From contig CAWAFL010000011.1 in the NCBI GenBank assembly GCA_963781305.1, positions 868,001 through 932,000 of the forward strand: 64,000 bases of DNA, given 5' to 3'. The stretch is from DASXMT01 sp963781305 (GTDB lineage Bacteria; Actinomycetota; Acidimicrobiia; Acidimicrobiales; RAAP-2). Positions 16,890 through 27,303 of this stretch are shown one piece after another. Positions within the stretch are counted from its first letter, which is position 1; each line of letters starts with the position of its first letter. Under the pieces are notes generated by a model. The model had not been told where the DNA came from, ran no database searches, and was given only the letters and a program-made list of their open reading frames with translations. The translations under genes were made by a program, and so were the position numbers.

Positions 16890-16965
16890 GCGCGGCGCAA
16901 CAAACGGTCGCAGGGCGCGGCGGAACAAGCGGTAGGAGGGCGCGGCGGAACGAGCGATGGAACGC
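16887..16965. repeat. Degenerate array at the MFS stop codon
   Basis: Variants of agggcgcggcggaacaagcggt repeat about three times. The first copy contains the TAG stop (taggcgcggcgcaacaaacgg). The remaining bases to 17068 show no gene. Confidence 0.75.
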
Positions 16966-17068
16966 GAGGCAGAGCCGTCGGTAGATGGTGAAGGTCAAGA
17001 ATTGAGCGGGCGGGTTCAGCGAGTGAGCGCAGCGGGGGATCGGCTTACCGAGATTCCCTGTGGCCGTC

Positions 17069-18226
17069 TCATCCGGTTGAAGGCGGCGGCCGCTGGTTCC
17101 GCAGCCGATTGTGAAAACCGCAGAGGAGCCTGCCGTTCTCCTGGTTGGTGGGGCCACCCTGGGCGTAGGGGATGATGTGGTCGACCTGGGAGGGTCCTGA
17201 CCCGTCGCAGTAGGGGTGGGTGCAGGTCCGGTCCCGGAGCTCGATGGCCCTTTTGGTCGCCCCGGTGAACAACCGGGCCGTCTCGCTCACCTCCACCCGG
17301 TTGCCGGGAGCAAACACGGCCCGCTCGAAGTACGCCTCATCCAGCAAGGAGAGCAGGGCCCCCGGGGGAAGGACGGTGCCGTTGGCCAGCTCACAGATCC
17401 GACCGGACAGGGTCGGGAAGTCGACCAGCACGGAGATGAGCGGTGCCGGCCGTTTGCCGTCGGCCGGGGCGCTCCTCGACCGTGTGGCCATCTCGACCAA
17501 GGCGTCGGAGCGCCGCTGGCCCGAGGTCCGGGCGAGGTCGGAGAGGGCGGGCTCTTTGCCCAGGCGCTCGGTGGCCTCGGCCCAGTCGGCCTCGAACAGC
17601 TCGTGCTCCAAGCGGCAGAGCTCCTCGGAGACGGCAGCGCCCGAGAGGGGGTCCATGGTCATCTGCCCGAGCCACATCCCGTCGAAGCTCTTCTCCAGAT
17701 AGACATCCCGGGAGGCCAGGCGCTTCTCGTGGCTCTCCTCTGTCCCGTCGGGGTCGGCGAACTGGTCCCAGTAGGAGAGCGCTCGGGTGAACCTGTCGAA
17801 GGACAGCGAGGCGGCCTGGTCACAGAGGACCTGCTCGTCTCGGGCCAGGGCCTCTTCGGTGCTGGGGTTGCGCACGGCGGCCACGGCGTCGATGTGGGCG
17901 GCGTTGATCGCCCCGCTCGACCAGGCCCGGGCAAAGACAGGCAGCTCGGAGAGGACCCGGCCCCGCCGGATGAGGGCTCTGGCCTGGCCCACCGGGATCT
18001 TGCACCGGCGGGCCAGCCAGGCGGCGGCCGACTTTGCCCCGTCGGGGGCCCAGTCCCCCGAGGCGTCAAAGGAAGCGCCGGCCTCGGTCACGATGGCATC
18101 GAGGCGGGCCCGCAGGCACATGAGGGACTCCATCGACTCGGGGTCGGCTGGGACCAACGGGCCGGCGTCGGCCAGGCGCTCGATGGCCTCGGTCAGGGTC
18201 TGGATATCGACATCCATGCCCCCCAT
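17069..18226 (-). CDS. DUF222 / HNH endonuclease domain protein (13E12-type)
   Basis: About 385 residues. The N-terminal part is a helical DUF222-type region (RLDAIVTEAGASFD, AAWLARRCKIP). The C-terminus carries the HNH nuclease motif: CTHPYCDGSGPSQVDHIIPYA-like core with the metal His pair and NENGRLLCGFHNRL. Such proteins are abundant in actinobacteria, often in many copies, and behave like mobile or selfish nucleases; the host role is not known. The ATG at 18226 is chosen, with 18217 as alternative; the longer upstream frame is Pro/Arg-rich and unconvincing. Confidence 0.88.
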   Translation of the reverse strand: MGGMDVDIQTLTEAIERLADAGPLVPADPESMESLMCLRARLDAIVTEAGASFDASGDWAPDGAKSAAAWLARRCKIPVGQARALIRRGRVLSELPVFARAWSSGAINAAHIDAVAAVRNPSTEEALARDEQVLCDQAASLSFDRFTRALSYWDQFADPDGTEESHEKRLASRDVYLEKSFDGMWLGQMTMDPLSGAAVSEELCRLEHELFEADWAEATERLGKEPALSDLARTSGQRRSDALVEMATRSRSAPADGKRPAPLISVLVDFPTLSGRICELANGTVLPPGALLSLLDEAYFERAVFAPGNRVEVSETARLFTGATKRAIELRDRTCTHPYCDGSGPSQVDHIIPYAQGGPTNQENGRLLCGFHNRLRNQRPPPSTG

Positions 18227-18299
18227 TTTTCCATTCGGGTGTAACAGATCCCGAGGGCAGAGGCATCGACTTCGGCTTTGCTCGACACCGATATCCACG

Positions 18300-18358
18300 G
18301 CGCCCCCGGGGTATGCCCTCTCCTGGAGGACGCCCTCTCCTGGAGTATGCCCCGCTCC
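18300..18358. repeat. Short tandem repeat between HNH and SCP2 genes
   Basis: Units like tatgccctctcctggagga recur two to three times. They lie upstream of the HNH gene and downstream of the SCP2 gene. No ORF. Confidence 0.6.
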
Positions 18359-18395
18359 CCGAGCCCGGGATCTGGGCCGATGGGTGGGCCCGTTC

Positions 18396-18803
18396 TTACT
18401 CGGTGATGGCCTTGATCCTGGCCGCGACCTCGGCGGTCGACGGATCGGACACGCCGCCTTGGAGGGCGAGGAGCTTGGCCATATCTCCTTCAACCTTGAT
18501 CTTGCCGGCCATGAATGCTTGCATGCCGGCCTGAGGATTGCCCTCGATGAGGATGGACTTGGCGATGTCGTAGTCCAGCGTGACCTTGAGGTCGACCGGG
18601 TCGATGTGCCCCACGTCCAGCAGCAACTCGCCCGACGAGGTGTCCAGGTGGGCGGCCAAGGTCCCGGATTCGAAGGGCACGTCCGTGATGACCAGGTTCA
18701 TCCGCACCGCATGCCCGATCGGCGCGCCCTTTCCGTCGTACTCAGCGCGAATAGCCCGTGCCTCGACGAGCCAGGGTTCGCTCAGAAACGCATGTGTCGC
18801 CAT
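18396..18803 (-). CDS. SCP2 sterol-binding domain protein
   Basis: 135 residues forming a single SCP2-like domain. The core HIDPVDLKVTLDYDIAKSIL and the GNPQAGMQAFMAGKIKVEGDM motif are typical; the latter is the hydrophobic-pocket helix seen in sterol carrier protein 2 folds. It probably binds a lipid or acyl-CoA in the cytoplasm. The ATG has AAGGAG about 8 nt upstream on the minus strand. Confidence 0.9.
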   Translation of the reverse strand: MATHAFLSEPWLVEARAIRAEYDGKGAPIGHAVRMNLVITDVPFESGTLAAHLDTSSGELLLDVGHIDPVDLKVTLDYDIAKSILIEGNPQAGMQAFMAGKIKVEGDMAKLLALQGGVSDPSTAEVAARIKAITE

Positions 18804-18863
18804 GTTCCACTGCTCCTTGCCTGCTCGACGGTTCGTGCTCGACGGGTCAACTGCGGGGACACC

Positions 18864-19000
18864 CTAGCGCCGGCCACTCCTAGCCGTTCCTGCCGGCACC
18901 TTCTGTCGGCCCCACTCCTGGCCGTTTCCGCCGGCCGCTCCAGGCCGGTTCCGCCGGCCGCTCCAGGCCGTTGCTTCCGGCCCTCTCGTCGGCCGTCGTC
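18864..19000. repeat. Degenerate GC-rich tandem array
   Basis: Variants of ccggccgctccaggccgtt repeat about six times between the SCP2 gene and the hydrolase. No gene fits here. The array ends about 30 bp before the TAGCAT promoter box of the hydrolase. Confidence 0.8.
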
Positions 19001-19049
19001 TTTGGCGGCCCGCGACCGTGGCTGTGGCCGGCCGGTAGCATGCCGAGTC

Positions 19050-19814
19050 GTGACTGCTCCGATAATTCCTGGTGCCGAGCCATGGACATCCGACGGCGAT
19101 CCCTACGGCGTCCTCGTCCTCCACGGATTCACCGGCAACCCACAGTCGATGCGTCCGTTGGCCGAGGCCCTGGCGTCGGCCGGCTTCACCGTTGACATGC
19201 CGCTGCTCCCCGGCCACGGGACTGCCGTCGAGGACATGGTGCCGACCCGTTGGGCGGACTGGACGGCGGCGGCCGAGGAGGCATACCAGGCGCTGGACGC
19301 CCGCTGTGAGCGCGTCCTGGTATCCGGCCTCTCGATGGGAGGGAGCCTGAGCTGCTGGCTGGCCACCCAACACCCCGAGATCGCCGGGCTGGCCCTCATC
19401 AACCCCATGGTCGAGCCGCCGGCCGAGGACTTCCAGGCCATGATCCGCACCCTGATAGACGAGGGAACCGAGATCGCTCCAGGGATCGGCTCGGACATAG
19501 CCAAAGAAGGGGCGCACGAGAACGCGTATGAGGGATCCCCCCTTCGGGCCGCACTGTCCTTGTTCGAGGGGGTCAAGGAACTCTCGCCCCATCTGGGTGA
19601 GATCACGTGCCCGGTCTTGCTGATGAGCAGCCGGGAGGACCACGTGGTGGCGGTCGAGTCCGGCGACCTCCTCGAGGCCACGGTGAGCGGGCCCCTCGAG
19701 CGGGTCTGGCTCGAGCGAAGCTTCCATGTAGCCACGTTGGACTGGGATGCGCCAGTGATCGAAGAGCGGATCGTCGCTTTCGCGGCCAAGACCCTGCGCA
19801 GCGACGCACCTTGA
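19050..19814 (+). CDS. Alpha/beta hydrolase (carboxylesterase / monoglyceride lipase-like)
   Basis: 254 residues. LVLHGFTGNPQSM holds the oxyanion-hole HGF, the nucleophile Ser is in SGLSMGGSLS (about residue 94), the acid is in MSSREDHVV, and the His is in ERSFHVATLD. This set matches Est30-type carboxylesterases and bacterial monoglyceride lipases. The GTG at 19050 lies 8 nt after a TAGCAT box, suggesting leaderless expression. The longer frame upstream lies over the HNH and SCP2 genes and is not real. Confidence 0.9.
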   Translation: MTAPIIPGAEPWTSDGDPYGVLVLHGFTGNPQSMRPLAEALASAGFTVDMPLLPGHGTAVEDMVPTRWADWTAAAEEAYQALDARCERVLVSGLSMGGSLSCWLATQHPEIAGLALINPMVEPPAEDFQAMIRTLIDEGTEIAPGIGSDIAKEGAHENAYEGSPLRAALSLFEGVKELSPHLGEITCPVLLMSSREDHVVAVESGDLLEATVSGPLERVWLERSFHVATLDWDAPVIEERIVAFAAKTLRSDAP

Positions 19815-19950
19815 TGAGCACAGACCATTTGATGAGCACAGAGCCAGTCGATGAGCACAGACCAGTCGATGAGCACAGACCAGTCGATGAGCACAGACGT
19901 CGATGAGCACAGAGCCCTCGATGAGCACAGACCGATGAGCACAGACCACC
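19813..19950. repeat. 18-bp array joining the hydrolase stop to the gatC start
   Basis: Eight copies of gatgagcacagaccagtc-like units begin at about 19813, 19831, 19850, 19868, 19886, 19902, 19920 and 19934. The first overlaps the hydrolase TGA, and the last contains the ATG-AGC-ACA-GAC start codons of gatC. Several copies present alternative in-frame ATG starts reading MSTD. Confidence 0.92.
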
Positions 19951-20239
19951 GCCTCACCCGCGAGGACGTCGTGCACGTGGCCGGCCTGGCCCGTCTTCAC
20001 CTGAGCGACGAGGAGCTCGACCTCTTCACCGGCCAGTTGGCCAGCGTGCTCGACCACGCAGCCGATGTGGCTTCGTTGGACCTGGCCGGCGTGGAGCCCA
20101 CCGCCCATCCGTTGCCCGTCTCGAACGTGTTCCGGCCCGACGAGCCCCGGCCGTCCCTCGACCGCGACGAGCTCCTTTCTCAGGCGCCGTCGGTCGAGGA
20201 CAACCGCTTCCGGGTTCCCCGCATCCTCGGAGAGGCACC

Positions 20240-20243
<4 letters not shown>
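19935..20243 (+). CDS. gatC: Asp-tRNA(Asn)/Glu-tRNA(Gln) amidotransferase subunit C
   Basis: 102 residues. LTREDVVHVAGLARLHLSDEELD at the N-terminus and the central QLASVLDHAADVASLDLAGVEPTAHP are hallmarks of GatC, the belt subunit that wraps around GatA and GatB. ATG 19935 is picked because it gives MSTDHRLTRED. Earlier in-frame ATGs at 19851 and 19869, inside the repeat array, would add copies of MSTDQS. The stop overlaps gatA (ATGA). Confidence 0.95.
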
Positions 20244-21761
<1,518 letters not shown>

Positions 21762-21772
<11 letters not shown>

Positions 21773-23204
21773 GTGGGAGATGGTGATCGGCCTCGAGGTC
21801 CACACCGAGCTGAGGACGACGACCAAGCTCTTCTGTGGATGCCGCAACGCCTTCGGGGACGAGCCCAATACCAACGTCTGCCCGGTCTGCACCGGCTTGC
21901 CGGGATCCCTCCCTGTGCTCAACCAGCGGGCGGTTGAGTTGGCCATGGCCATCGGCACGGCGCTGCACTGCGAGATCCGGCCCTCGACGTTCCACCGGAA
22001 GAACTACTTCTATCCGGACCAGCCCAAGGACTATCAGATCAGCCAGTACGACGAGCCGATCAATGCCGACGGCTGGCTGCAGCTACCCGACGGATTCCGG
22101 GTCGGCATCGAGCGGGCCCACATGGAAGAGGACACCGGGAAGACCACCCATGCCGGCGCCTCAGGTCGGATCCACGGGGCCGACTACTCCCTCGTCGACT
22201 ACAACCGCGCCGGCGTGCCCCTGGTCGAGATCGTCAGCCGCCCCGACATCCGCACTGCCGAGCAGGCGCGCGCCTACGCCGCTGAGCTCCGGTCCATCCT
22301 GGTGGCCTCGGGGGCCTCGGACGGGAAGATGGAGGAGGGGTCCATGCGTGTCGACGCCAACGTCTCGGTGCGCCGGTCCTCCGCCGACCCCTTCGGAACG
22401 CGCTGTGAGATCAAGAACCTGAACTCCATCCGATCAGTGGGGCGCGCCATCGAATACGAGGCCGAGCGCCAGATTGCCCTGATCGAATCGGGCGAGAAGG
22501 TCGTCCAGCAGACGCGCCACTGGGACGAGGACGCGGGCCGGACGGTGGCCCTCCGGTCCAAGGAGGAGGCCTACGACTACCGGTACTTCCTGGAACCGGA
22601 CCTGGTGCCGCTGGTGCCCGACAAGCAGTGGCAGGCTGCCGTGGCGGCAACGCTCGGCCCGATGCCGGCCGACCGGCGAGGCCGTTTGACCGACCTCCTC
22701 TCCGACGGCGACAAGGGACCGACCGCCGCCCATCGCGACCAGATCGTGACGGTGGTCGATCTGGGCCTCGACGACCTGGTCACGAAGGCGGTGGCCGCAG
22801 GCGTAGGTGCGCCGCTGGCCCTGGCTCGCACGGCCAACGAGGCCGCCACCCATGCCGATGCGGCGCGACGGCTCGAGAGCGGATCGTACGTGGCCCTGTT
22901 GACCATGGAGGCGACCGGATCGCTGAGCGCCACCCAGGCCAAGGCGGTGCTGGGCGAGCTGCTGCAAGCCGGGGGAGGAGATCCGGCTGCGATCGCCTCC
23001 CGCCTGGGTTTCGAGGCCATGTCCGAGGACTCGTTGGCCAGCACGGTCGGCGACGTGGTGGCGGCCAATCCCGGCGAGTGGGGTCGCTATCGAGAGGGCG
23101 AGGACAAGCTCGCGCAATTCTTCATCGGACAGGTGATGAAGGCGACCAAGGGGCAGGCCAACGGGAAAGCCGTGGTCGCCGAGTTACAGCGCCTCAAGGG
23201 CTGA
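21762..23204 (+). CDS. gatB: Asp-tRNA(Asn)/Glu-tRNA(Gln) amidotransferase subunit B
   Basis: 480 residues. The GatB N-terminus EMVIGLEVHTEL, the zinc-site region CGCRNAFGDEPNTNVCPVC, KNYFYPDQPKDYQISQYD and GKTTHAG are all present, followed by the C-terminal YqeY-like tail domain. It phosphorylates and amidates Glu-tRNA(Gln) or Asp-tRNA(Asn), so the organism makes at least one of Gln-tRNA or Asn-tRNA by the indirect route. The ATG has AAAGGAG 6-7 nt upstream and overlaps gatA. Confidence 0.97.
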
Positions 23205-23299
23205 GCCGCCTAGTTGCAGCGGTTCGAGGTTCGAGGGCTGAGCCCGCCGAGTTGCAGCGGCTCGAGGGCTTGGCCTGGCCGCCGAGTCGCAGCGGCTCA
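23181..23299. repeat. Tandem array from the gatB stop to the GH43 stop
   Basis: gttgcagcggctcgagggctga-like units repeat about four times. The first copy is the gatB 3' end with its TGA (gagttacagcgcctcaaggg then ctga). The last copy runs into the stop codon of the convergent gene. Confidence 0.85.
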
Positions 23300-24490
23300 G
23301 AAGCTGAGTCCGGTGCCCCCGGTGCTCAGACCGGAAACGTCGCCAAGATAGGGGCCGAACGGTCCAAACCCGATCCGGGCGATGGCCACCGGCCGGGGTG
23401 GGGTGATCCCGGTGGGGGCATAGCTCCGCCATGGGTTGTACAGCATCCAGACGCCGTTCTGGCCGAAGAACACCGATTCCTCGCCCGGGCCATCTCCTTG
23501 GAGGTTGCTGGACACGAGGGGCTGGCTGGTCATGTCCTGGCACGGTCCCTCGGGCCCCGCGCAGACGGCCACGCCGATCCCGTAGGCGGGCTGGTCGAAC
23601 CAGTTGGCCGAGTAGAAGAGCCAGTACTTTCCGCCCGCTAGGACCAAGTCGGGAGCTTCGACGATCGTGCCCTGCCAGGCCTCATCGGGAGCGAAGATCT
23701 GTGTGGGCGACCCGATCAGGGTGAGGCCGTCAGAGCTGAGCCGAGAGGTCCAGATGGCGGTGGGAGCGGTGTTACCCCCGATGTTCTGGTCCGATTTCCA
23801 CACCATCCAGTTCGTCCCGTCGGCGTCAGTGAACACTCGGGGATCGATGGACCCACCGTCGCCGGTCTGGCAGATGAACGGATCAGGCTGGGCGACAAAC
23901 GGTCCAACTGGTGAGGTGCCGACGGCGTCGCCGATGCACTGCATGCTCGGATTCGTGCCGTTGACCACCGCGGTGAAGTACAAGACGTAGGACGGGCCGA
24001 AGCGGTGGACGTCCGGCGCCCAGGTGTACCCGGGCTCGGCCCATGCCGGGAGGTTGGGCAGGGCGTCGGTCACCGCTCCCCAGTTCCCTACGGCCGCACC
24101 CGACGTCACCGGGACGTTGGGACCGGAGAACGAGGGCTGGCTGGTGTAGAGGTAGTACCAGTTCCCCACGTCGAGGAGGAACGGGTCGCCCTGGTCCTGG
24201 CCCTGGGGGAGGACCAGGGCGGGGGCCGACGGGTTGGTGGTGACCGGCGGAAGCGGGTCGGTGGGGACGGGCGCGGTGGGCGCGGTGGTCGTGGTTGTCG
24301 TGGTGGTGGTCGTGGGATCGACCCGGACCTCGTGTTGTGGGCCCGGTACCGGGCCGGCGCCCCCGACGGTGTCGTTGGTGAAGACGGTGACCGCAACGAG
24401 CACGACCAGCCCGACGATGACCAGGGCGCCGAAGGCATACATGGTCGGGCGCCTTATTCGGTCGGTCTTTCTCGGCCGATCCGACGTCAT
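23297..24490 (-). CDS. Membrane-anchored GH43-like five-bladed beta-propeller glycosidase
   Basis: 397 residues. An N-terminal transmembrane anchor is at about residues 17-40 (MYAFGALVIVGLVVLVAVTVF), then a Thr/Pro-rich linker with a run of ten Thr, then a beta-propeller. Candidate GH43 catalytic residues: base Asp102 in QGDPFLLD, pKa-modulating Asp216 in SIDPRVFTD, acid Glu278 in IVEAPDLV. Family GH43 and relatives cleave arabinans, xylans and related glycans; the substrate here is not clear. ATG 24490 has GGAAGG about 10 nt upstream, and starting there puts the anchor in the usual position. It is divergent from the GH5 gene. Confidence 0.82.
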   Translation of the reverse strand: MTSDRPRKTDRIRRPTMYAFGALVIVGLVVLVAVTVFTNDTVGGAGPVPGPQHEVRVDPTTTTTTTTTTAPTAPVPTDPLPPVTTNPSAPALVLPQGQDQGDPFLLDVGNWYYLYTSQPSFSGPNVPVTSGAAVGNWGAVTDALPNLPAWAEPGYTWAPDVHRFGPSYVLYFTAVVNGTNPSMQCIGDAVGTSPVGPFVAQPDPFICQTGDGGSIDPRVFTDADGTNWMVWKSDQNIGGNTAPTAIWTSRLSSDGLTLIGSPTQIFAPDEAWQGTIVEAPDLVLAGGKYWLFYSANWFDQPAYGIGVAVCAGPEGPCQDMTSQPLVSSNLQGDGPGEESVFFGQNGVWMLYNPWRSYAPTGITPPRPVAIARIGFGPFGPYLGDVSGLSTGGTGLSF

Positions 24491-24746
24491 GGGTTGCGTA
24501 TCCTTCCTGGATGGTGCCGTCCTGTCGGACGGTACTGGGCGAGCCGCCACAGAGATAGGCATGAGCCGCAACTCGGATGGGCATGAGTCGGCTCAGGTCA
24601 TGACTCTAACCCTCGGGGCACGAGAAACAACGGCTGTGGCGTGTACATGAGGTGGGATAGTGCGCTGAACAGCCTGGTGGGTGCGCCCATCGCTCGCATC
24701 TGGGACATACCCATTCGATCGAGGCTTCCTGACTATCCTCTGCTCG
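24491..24746. promoter_or_regulatory. Divergent intergenic region between GH43-like and GH5 genes
   Basis: The 256 bp hold imperfect copies of gatgggcatgagtcggctcagg-like sequence near 24555-24605. A TATCCT box at 24734-24739 lies 7 nt before the GTG of the GH5 gene, compatible with a leaderless transcript. No gene was found. Confidence 0.45.
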
Positions 24747-26411
24747 GTGCGAATCACGGGTCGGCGAGTCCTCATCATCGCGACCGTCGTCCTGGTGGTA
24801 GTGGGCGGCGTCATCGGCGGCCTGGTGGCCACGTCGGGATCCGGCCCCGAGTTCCCCGCTGCCGACTCGTACGCGCATGGGCGGCTTTCGGCGGATTCGG
24901 GTCCGTTTCTCACTGACAGCGACGGCCGAGTCGTCTTTCTGCGCGGGACCAACGCCGTCTACAAACGAGCGCCTTACGAGCTCTACGCCGATCCCGGAAA
25001 GCCTTGGAACTTCACCGCCGCCGACGCAAAGCGGATGGCCAAGCTCGGTTTCAACGTCGTCCGATTGGGCGTGATCTGGGAAGGGATCGAGCCGGGAACC
25101 CTCGGGCCCAATAGTCCGGCCATCTGCACGCCGGGCAAACCGGGCAATCCCCACCAGTTCAACGCCGCGGTGGCTGACGCCTACTTGGCCAAGGTGAAAA
25201 AGACGGTCGACCTATTGGGCAAGTACCACATCTACACGCTGCTCGACATGCACGAGGACGTCTATAGCTCCGAGTTCGGGGGCGAGGGCGCTCCCCCGTG
25301 GGCGGTGTGCACCGACTCGTATCCGATCGGCACCCTCCCAGGGCGGTGGTCGAACACCTACAACGACCCGGGGCTGCGGACCGCCGTCCAGCACTTCTGG
25401 ACCAACGACGTGGTCGGCGACTTGCAGGGCGAGTACGACCATGTGTGGCAGACGGTGGCTCACTACTTCTCCGGCAACCCATGGATCGCTGGCTATGACC
25501 CGATCAACGAGCCCTTCACCCGGGACCTGACGAAGACCTCGGCGCCGCCCGGATCGCCGTTGGTCGCGGGCCACCTCGAGTGCTTCTACACCGGCACTGC
25601 CCATCCCGGTCTCAGCTTCTTCCGCGGCACGGTCCTCTCCTGTCCGCCCGATGATCCGGCGAAGGGCCTGATCCGGACGATCAAAGGCGCCGATCCACAT
25701 CACTTGGTGTTCTTCGAGCCGGACATCTTCTCGAGTCGGGGCAAGCACAACGATGTGGGGCCGATGGATCTCAGCGGCCTGGTCTTCAACTTCCACGACT
25801 ACTGCGGGTTGCGCAGTGGGGTGACCGGAGACCCCACCAACCTCGACGCCTGCGCGGCTCAGGAGCTCAAGACCATGGAACGTCGGAGCGAGGAGCGTCC
25901 CGACATTGCCAGTGCCAAGCAACCGGCTGGTCCGGCCTGGTTCATGAGCGAGTTCGGGGCTACGACCAGCGAGGCCCTGATGGAGCGGCTCACGGCCAAT
26001 GCCGACGAACTGGAGCTGGGCTGGACCTATTGGTCCTGGAAGTACTACGACGACCCCACGGGCAGCTCGGACGAGGCCTTGGTGACGGCGACGGGCGCGC
26101 TAGCACCCACGGCGACTTCGCTGTCCCGCGCTTACCCTCAAGCTGTGGCGGGCACGCCGGTATCATTCTCGTTCGACCCCAAGAGTGCGGTCTTCCATCT
26201 GCTCTATGTGCCCAAGACCCAGGTGAAGGCTCCGACGGTCGTCTTCGTCCCGGTGGCCGTGCACTATCCCAAGGGCTACTGCGCCCATGTCACCGGTGCC
26301 ACCATCATCTCCAAACCCAATGCCAATCATCTGGTGATCGCCAATCAGCCGAAGGCCTCGCTGGTGACGGTCAGCATTAAACCGGTGACCTGCAGCGGGT
26401 CTGGCGTGTAG
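24747..26411 (+). CDS. GH5 glycoside hydrolase, endoglycoceramidase-like
   Basis: 554 residues. An N-terminal signal-anchor is at residues 6-28 (RRVLIIATVVLVVVGGVIGG), then a TIM-barrel GH5 domain. Acid/base Glu255 is in YDPINEPF and nucleophile Glu402 in FMSEFGATTSE. FLRGTNAVYKRAPYELY near the domain start and LLDMHEDVYSSEFGGEGAP resemble endoglycoceramidases, which release the glycan from glycosphingolipids, or EGC-like glycolipid hydrolases. A C-terminal beta-sandwich of about 90 residues follows. GTG 24747 is preferred over an upstream ATG since it puts the hydrophobic segment at the N-terminus and follows a TATCCT box by 7 nt. Probably exported or surface-anchored. Confidence 0.85.
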   Translation: MRITGRRVLIIATVVLVVVGGVIGGLVATSGSGPEFPAADSYAHGRLSADSGPFLTDSDGRVVFLRGTNAVYKRAPYELYADPGKPWNFTAADAKRMAKLGFNVVRLGVIWEGIEPGTLGPNSPAICTPGKPGNPHQFNAAVADAYLAKVKKTVDLLGKYHIYTLLDMHEDVYSSEFGGEGAPPWAVCTDSYPIGTLPGRWSNTYNDPGLRTAVQHFWTNDVVGDLQGEYDHVWQTVAHYFSGNPWIAGYDPINEPFTRDLTKTSAPPGSPLVAGHLECFYTGTAHPGLSFFRGTVLSCPPDDPAKGLIRTIKGADPHHLVFFEPDIFSSRGKHNDVGPMDLSGLVFNFHDYCGLRSGVTGDPTNLDACAAQELKTMERRSEERPDIASAKQPAGPAWFMSEFGATTSEALMERLTANADELELGWTYWSWKYYDDPTGSSDEALVTATGALAPTATSLSRAYPQAVAGTPVSFSFDPKSAVFHLLYVPKTQVKAPTVVFVPVAVHYPKGYCAHVTGATIISKPNANHLVIANQPKASLVTVSIKPVTCSGSGV

Positions 26412-26507
26412 TCGAACCGGTGCGTGGCTGCGCGGGTGCGTGGCTGCGCCGGAAGTGGCGTTCACCAGGGAAAACGAGGTATATCACATGCGTTGACCGA
26501 TGCGGGG

Positions 26508-26544
26508 TTGACGTGTTACCGAGAGTAACGTTACTATGGGTAAC
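26508..26544 (+). promoter_or_regulatory. TetR promoter with nested palindromic operator
   Basis: TTGACG (26508-26513) and TACTAT (26532-26537) are spaced by 18 bp and end 7 nt before the ATG at 26545, giving a leaderless transcript. Within it, AGTAACGTTACT (26524-26535) is a perfect 12-bp palindrome. GTTACC (26515-26520) and GGTAAC (26539-26544) form outer arms sharing the same centre, making a 30-bp operator across the spacer and -10. Autoregulation by the TetR protein is likely. Confidence 0.75.
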
Positions 26545-27303
26545 ATGCCTCGATCTACCGGCCGTGCCACCGCTCCAGACCTGGAGACCGATCGCCAGCG
26601 CCGCCGGTCTACCCAGCGTGCTCATCTGATCGAGTCGGCCATTGCGGTTATCCGGCGCGAGGGGCCAGGGGCCTCGATGGACCACATGGCGGCCCAAGCA
26701 GGTGTGACCAAGCCCATTCTCTACCGGCACTTCTCCGATCGAGCAGGACTGGTGGCCGCCATCGCCGACTTCGCCTTCAACGAGGTCAGCGCCGCCCTGG
26801 AGGCAGCCCTGCACGCCAACGCCACACCGCGCCAGCTGGTGGCATCGACGATCGATACGTACCTGGGGTTCATCGAGTCCGACCCCGACGTCTACCGGTT
26901 CCTCGTTCAACGAGGCGTCTCCGAGGGTGGAGTGTCGATCAACGACTACATCTGGCGAACCAGCCGACAGGTCGCCATGGTCCTCGGAGAGGCGCTTCGA
27001 GCCGCCGGTCTCGATTCGGGTCCGGCAGAGGCGTGGGCCTTCGGCATCGTGGGCATGGTCCATTCTTCGGGTGACTGGTGGCTGGAGCGCGGGGCAATGC
27101 CGCGGGCCCGGCTGACCGAGTATCTGACCAGCCTGGTATGCGACGGGCTTCCCGACCTCAGCTCCCTGGGGAGCGCGGGGACATGGCTTCCGGCTCCGAG
27201 CGACGCCCCATCCGAACAACCAACCGACGCACCATCACAACCAACCGATTCGGTGGCGAACGTTTTGCCGATCGCTGCCGCCGACGCAAGGAGGTCATCA
27301 TGA
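26545..27303 (+). CDS. TetR/AcrR family transcriptional regulator
   Basis: 252 residues. The N-terminal helix-turn-helix reads LIESAIAVIRREGPGASMDHMAAQAGVTKPILYRHFSDRAG-like, with the typical ILYRHF recognition helix, followed by an all-helical ligand-binding domain. The C-terminus is an Asp/Ser/Pro-rich tail with PTDAPSQPTD repeats. ATG 26545 is preferred over 26536 because the operator then ends just before the start codon and the -10 spacing is right. The stop overlaps the diiron oxygenase gene (ATGA), so it probably represses both itself and that gene. Confidence 0.93.
   Translation: MPRSTGRATAPDLETDRQRRRSTQRAHLIESAIAVIRREGPGASMDHMAAQAGVTKPILYRHFSDRAGLVAAIADFAFNEVSAALEAALHANATPRQLVASTIDTYLGFIESDPDVYRFLVQRGVSEGGVSINDYIWRTSRQVAMVLGEALRAAGLDSGPAEAWAFGIVGMVHSSGDWWLERGAMPRARLTEYLTSLVCDGLPDLSSLGSAGTWLPAPSDAPSEQPTDAPSQPTDSVANVLPIAAADARRSS

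Noticed and set aside
17216..18244. 342-residue plus-strand frame over the HNH gene
   Set aside because: Antisense to a gene with a complete HNH motif; low-complexity Gly/Arg composition.
26412..26507. Insertion sequence end near the TetR gene
   Set aside because: The inverted repeats there are centred on the promoter and fit an operator. No transposase or target duplication is seen.
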